Shown: one piece after another, positions 60,086 to 64,000 of the stretch
How positions within the stretch are numbered: the first letter of the stretch is position 1
Layout: each line of letters begins with the position of its first letter
DNA from: Blattamonas nauphoetae
Lineage: Eukaryota > Preaxostyla > Oxymonadida
NCBI GenBank assembly: GCA_033064195.1
Contig: JARBJD010000132.1
Location: 62,001-126,000 of the forward strand
Reading direction: 5' to 3'
DNA: 64,000 bases
Position numbers and translations under genes: made by a program
Notes under the pieces: model-generated
Databases searched by the model: none
What the model saw: only the letters and a program-made list of their open reading frames with translations
What the model was told of the DNA's origin: nothing

Positions 60086-63000
60086 ATGACACAACTCTGG
60101 AAAGTGAAGGAACAAATCAGAGAGGTTAGAGAACTATTTCCAAACACTCAATTCGCATTTGCTGATGGTCGAACATACAAACCTGACAGCCCATACAAGC
60201 AACATCACTATTCATTTCTCCTGGCAATGCTTCAACACCCAGATGTTGGATATCGAAATCCGAATCCAACAGCATATCTTAATATCAATTTAATTCCAAA
60301 ATTCCTTCAAGAAGTTAGAAACCAACGACAAATGGAACAAGCTCAATTCATTCAGAAACAGAATGAAACAAACAACAATGCAATGATGAATGAAGAGGAT
60401 AAAAACGTAATCATCATTGACATGAAAGCAAATCCAAGAGTGAACGAAACTGAATTGAAAAAGCAAGTGTTCAAGATCACTAGGAAACTAAAGTCGATTG
60501 AAGAGAAGCTGATGGATCATTGGATGAAGAATCTGTTGATCATTCAGAAGAAGAATGAACAAATGGAAACAAGAAAAGTGAAGCAGTTTGATGGATTCAA
60601 TGAATGCATCTTACTTGCTGAACCAAGAGACAAACTTGCTTTCAATGAATGTTTGACCAATGCACGAAAGAAGTTCAAGAAGAATGAGGTCGAGAAGGTT
60701 GAAGACAATGGAAAACCTTATCAGCTGTACTTCCACAATCATCTGAAGAATGTTGAGGAAATCACAACCTTCATCAAAACAGTGTATGAAAAAGAGAAGG
60801 ATCGACCATTCAAGATCAGTCTTGACTTCGGAAAGATTGTTGAGAGAAAAGACAAAGATGAGACACTGTACAATGATTTCAGACCAGAACTGGAGAACAC
60901 ATCTAAGAGCTTTCCAACAGTGATAAGAAGTGAAGCAGACATCACTGAGTATTCTAAATATGCGATCAATCTAATCAAAGAGTCACAAGAGAGAACACTG
61001 ATGGACACAAAGACAATGTTCATCGCCTTCCATTCGATTCTTGTTGCAGTTTACAGATTCCCAGTTGCTGGAAAAGCGAATGCCATTCTCACTGAACACA
61101 TAAAAACATACAACGTTCGGTACGTCGATTCTGAGTACAATATCTGCTTCTTTCAAGCACTATCATTCCTCACTCTTCCTGAGGTTCCAAAGAAGAAAAT
61201 CTCAATCAATATGAGGAATAGTGAAGCCTACAAATTGTTTGCACAATGGATGAAGCTTTCACATCTGAAGTCTCGACAATTGACACCACATCTTCAGAAG
61301 TATCCTGGATTTGATATTGCATGTGATATTGAGAAAGCAATGATTGAATTCAACATTACCGTCCACATTTATGAATACGACGAAGACAAGAAGAAATATT
61401 TCCTGAGTCAATCGTACATCAACGAGAATGATGACGCAAGAGTTCTTCCAATTCTAATGATTCCACTAACGGCAACTCTCGTTCATGTCATGTTCATTGT
61501 TGATCCCGAGAAAATCACTGGATATAAACTCTGTCCATATTGTCAGTCAAGAGGATTCCAAGTGAAGGATTCTCACTTCAAGACATACTACGAGAAACAT
61601 CTCAAAGAGTGTAAAGAAGTTGATGGAAAACATGTGAAGAAAACCTCCCTTGACAAAACACCAAGACCATATGTTCCACACATCCTCAACAACAAGACTC
61701 ATGAATTTCTGATGGCACACAAAAGACAAGACGAATTCAAACCAACACAATACTACATCACGTACGATTTCGAAACGATGGAAGATCTCATTCTTGACAA
61801 TCTATTCTCTGATGACAATACACAGTTGATCTCACATTTGAAACCGCTCTCTGTTGCATCAGCAATCAAATCAAAATCAGGCGTTCAATCGATCTACTTT
61901 GATCTTCGAGATGGAAAAGACTTTGTGAAGCAATGGATCAGAGAACTCTTCAAATATGCAGAAACTGTTCGAGAGAACAACCAATATGAAGACCCTGAAA
62001 TTCCCTCACAAAATGAAGTCAGTGTGATTGGATTCAACAGTTCCAGATTCGACATCAATCTTATCTTTCGTGATCTCGTTGACAAGGATTGGAAAGTGGT
62101 GAGCTTTCTTGGATCAACAACAAAGTACAAACAAGTATTGATCAGACATGAGAAAACACAACAGGTTCTTCGGTTCATCGACATGATGTCATACACAGGA
62201 CCAATGACATTGGATAATGCAGTAAAAGCCTTTGGAGGAAACACCACACTCCAGAAATCATTCTTTGCGTACGAATCATTTGATTCATCAGACTACGATA
62301 CAGTGCTGAGCAAACAAGAACCTTTCTCCAAGTATGAATTCTATTCCAGTCTGAATAATAGTGAAATGTCCGACACCGATTACCGACTTTACCTTGATGA
62401 TTGGAACAAACAAGGATTCAAGAACAGATGGGACTATCTGAGATTCTACAACATCAGAGACGTTGAATGTATGATTGCACCATTGGATAATCTGATTGAT
62501 TTGAACTTCCAATACAAAGTGGACATGTTGCACAACCTCTCACTGTCAGCAAATGCTTCAGCAATCAAGTATGCATGTGCCTACAATGACTTTGATATTG
62601 ATGCTGACTACAACGAATGTGACGAATCTGGACCAATCAAGATCACCAAACAATACTGGAAATACAAAGTGGAAGGATACAGGTATCAAGACCAGAAAGC
62701 TCATCGCAATACTACCAACAATGTCACTGAAGCAGACTACGACTGGTTTGTTCAACAGTGCAAGAGAGTTTGCTACATATGCAAATGTCACTTCACACAA
62801 GCAGTTCGACCAACACTGGATAGAATCGACAATGCAAAAGGACATTCAAAAGAGAACGTGAAGATCTGTTGTGACTACTGCAATACCTACAAGTCAGACC
62901 ATGATGAACATCTCACAAGATTGAGAATTCAATTGAAGAAGTACTGCATCTGGAAATCACTCCCAATGACTCTGACACATGAGCAAACATATCACAAGTT

Positions 63001-64000
63001 GAGAGCAGCAGTGACTGGTGGACTATCGAATGTTCAACATCGACAGAACATCAAAGACGTGACACCAATCAATCACTTCACATATGAAGATGGAAAAGTC
63101 ATTTCCACTGATACGGAACACATCATGACTCATGTTTGTGGTGTTGATTTCAATTCACTTTATCCCAGTGCATTCTCATCAATCAAGAACAAGAATAATC
63201 CATACACTAATCACAGAATGTACATGCCAGGAAGATGTTTGTACACAGCAACAGGAGATCAAGAATGTCGGGAGATCATCGAGAACAAGAATCAGAAGAC
63301 ACTGTTTGTTGCAGAATTGAAAGGACACATCGATGAAAAGTACATAAATGATTTCATTAACTTCCCACCAATCTTCAGAAACATCGTGGTCAATACGACT
63401 GAAGAGAACATTGGAGAGAAGACATATTCGTTGATGAAGAAACATGGATTAAAGACTGATGATAAACAACGGAAGCTAACCCAACTCTTGAGCACACACG
63501 ATCAGTATATGTTCTTTTCGACATACTATCTGTGGTTCCTCATCGACTATTGCCACTTCATCATCGATGACATCAAGAGTGTGATGGTATTCTCGAGACA
63601 TGCTGGATTCGAACCATTTGTGACTTCATTCATGAATGACAGAATAGAAGCAATGAAGGTTGGGAACAAGGGAAAAGAACAGTTCTGCAAGACTAACCTC
63701 AATGGAAGTTACGGTTATGATGGAATGAACACTGAGAAATACAACTCAATCACAATCTGCAATGAGAAGAGAACATACTTGAAGCAAATGATGAAAGGAT
63801 TTGTGGCAACAAGAGAGATCAATGAGGACAACTACATTGTGATTGAAGACAGAGAGAAAGCATCATGCAAAACATGTCTGCAAGAAGCGGTGTTCACACT
63901 CGACAATGCGAAGTTCTGGTATCTGAATTTCATCTACAATTTCATGTACAAGTGTCTTGACATGAACAAGATTCACTTCTGTGAGGGAGACACTGACTCT
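60086..64000 (+). CDS. polB: Protein-primed family B DNA polymerase with embedded HNH module (partial at window edge)
   Basis: 1,305 codons from the ATG at 60086 to the last base, no stop seen. Order: charged helical N-terminus (1-340); N-I-C-F-F-Q-A-L-S-F box (about 350) reminiscent of OTU-type peptidases; zinc-finger-like C-P-Y-C...H-x4-C (about 482-510); exonuclease motif I Y-D-F-E-T-M-E (about 556) and II I-G-F-N-S-S-R-F-D (about 648); a Y-N-I-R-D-V-E motif III region (about 788); HNH-like module (about 890-940); palm motif A V-D-F-N-S-L-Y-P-S (about 1019), B K-T-N-L-N-G-S-Y-G (about 1201), C G-D-T-D-S at the very end. The thumb lies outside the window. The enzyme replicates the linear element from a protein primer. 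Confidence 0.9.
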   Translation, partial: MTQLWKVKEQIREVRELFPNTQFAFADGRTYKPDSPYKQHHYSFLLAMLQHPDVGYRNPNPTAYLNINLIPKFLQEVRNQRQMEQAQFIQKQNETNNNAMMNEEDKNVIIIDMKANPRVNETELKKQVFKITRKLKSIEEKLMDHWMKNLLIIQKKNEQMETRKVKQFDGFNECILLAEPRDKLAFNECLTNARKKFKKNEVEKVEDNGKPYQLYFHNHLKNVEEITTFIKTVYEKEKDRPFKISLDFGKIVERKDKDETLYNDFRPELENTSKSFPTVIRSEADITEYSKYAINLIKESQERTLMDTKTMFIAFHSILVAVYRFPVAGKANAILTEHIKTYNVRYVDSEYNICFFQALSFLTLPEVPKKKISINMRNSEAYKLFAQWMKLSHLKSRQLTPHLQKYPGFDIACDIEKAMIEFNITVHIYEYDEDKKKYFLSQSYINENDDARVLPILMIPLTATLVHVMFIVDPEKITGYKLCPYCQSRGFQVKDSHFKTYYEKHLKECKEVDGKHVKKTSLDKTPRPYVPHILNNKTHEFLMAHKRQDEFKPTQYYITYDFETMEDLILDNLFSDDNTQLISHLKPLSVASAIKSKSGVQSIYFDLRDGKDFVKQWIRELFKYAETVRENNQYEDPEIPSQNEVSVIGFNSSRFDINLIFRDLVDKDWKVVSFLGSTTKYKQVLIRHEKTQQVLRFIDMMSYTGPMTLDNAVKAFGGNTTLQKSFFAYESFDSSDYDTVLSKQEPFSKYEFYSSLNNSEMSDTDYRLYLDDWNKQGFKNRWDYLRFYNIRDVECMIAPLDNLIDLNFQYKVDMLHNLSLSANASAIKYACAYNDFDIDADYNECDESGPIKITKQYWKYKVEGYRYQDQKAHRNTTNNVTEADYDWFVQQCKRVCYICKCHFTQAVRPTLDRIDNAKGHSKENVKICCDYCNTYKSDHDEHLTRLRIQLKKYCIWKSLPMTLTHEQTYHKLRAAVTGGLSNVQHRQNIKDVTPINHFTYEDGKVISTDTEHIMTHVCGVDFNSLYPSAFSSIKNKNNPYTNHRMYMPGRCLYTATGDQECREIIENKNQKTLFVAELKGHIDEKYINDFINFPPIFRNIVVNTTEENIGEKTYSLMKKHGLKTDDKQRKLTQLLSTHDQYMFFSTYYLWFLIDYCHFIIDDIKSVMVFSRHAGFEPFVTSFMNDRIEAMKVGNKGKEQFCKTNLNGSYGYDGMNTEKYNSITICNEKRTYLKQMMKGFVATREINEDNYIVIEDREKASCKTCLQEAVFTLDNAKFWYLNFIYNFMYKCLDMNKIHFCEGDTDS

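Larger units (their letters stand above)
55559..64000 (+). mobile_element. Maverick/Polinton copy 2 (runs off the window)
   Basis: Starts at the tip AGTAGTATAGAAGG, mirrored by the end of copy 1. After its terminal region, which holds a pogo-like insertion, come the 141-aa protein and the polymerase gene on the plus strand. The polymerase frame stays open to the last base of the window. What is visible looks whole; the other half lies outside. Its orientation is opposite to copy 1. Confidence 0.85.

Overview
The window looks like nuclear DNA of a repeat-rich protist. The best guess is a metamonad of the oxymonad/Preaxostyla type. This is inferred from one very large host gene (pectin-lyase-like repeats, one membrane helix, a kinase-like tail and a short GT-AG intron), from the abundance of Maverick/Polinton DNA, and from a decayed class II ribonucleotide reductase, an enzyme typical of low-oxygen life. 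No ribosomal or organellar marker is present, so the taxon is not proven.

Layout. (1) About 1.4-22.8 kb is a Maverick/Polinton on the minus strand. It carries a fibre-like protein with a peptidase S74 domain, two related capsid-like proteins in tandem, small hydrophobic/basic proteins, a packaging ATPase, a retrovirus-type integrase, a protein-primed family B DNA polymerase region and a small repeat protein. Three unrelated DNA elements have inserted into it: a long-palindrome element at 4248-5643, a Mutator-like element at 14677-15792 and a 3-bp-TSD foldback at 17280-18126. (2) 22.8-27.6 kb holds a broken host gene piece, a hAT-type transposase and an unknown reading frame. (3) 27.6-30.7 kb is a hAT-like element with decayed RhoGAP-SH3 sequence inside. 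(4) 31.4-38.7 kb is the large host gene, split by a 680-bp palindrome flanked by AACT. (5) 38.8-53.9 kb is a nest of five or six hAT-like elements, most with exact 8-bp target duplications. They carry decayed pieces of dynein heavy chain, a Cys-rich/coiled-coil protein and class II ribonucleotide reductase. (6) 55.6 kb to the window end is a second Maverick/Polinton in the opposite orientation. It shares the terminal region of the first and has a pogo-like transposon in that terminal region.

How the parts relate. The two Polintons point away from each other and their matching ends face a 32.8-kb central segment. The second copy supplies empty sites for insertions seen in the first, and the first supplies an empty site for the pogo element in the second, so the relative order of events can be read inside the window. 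The hAT-like elements share their ends but differ in cargo, which is the pattern expected of gene-capturing (Pack-type) transposons. The one hAT transposase seen, at 24.9-26.3 kb, could be a source of transposition activity, but no ends tie it to the others.
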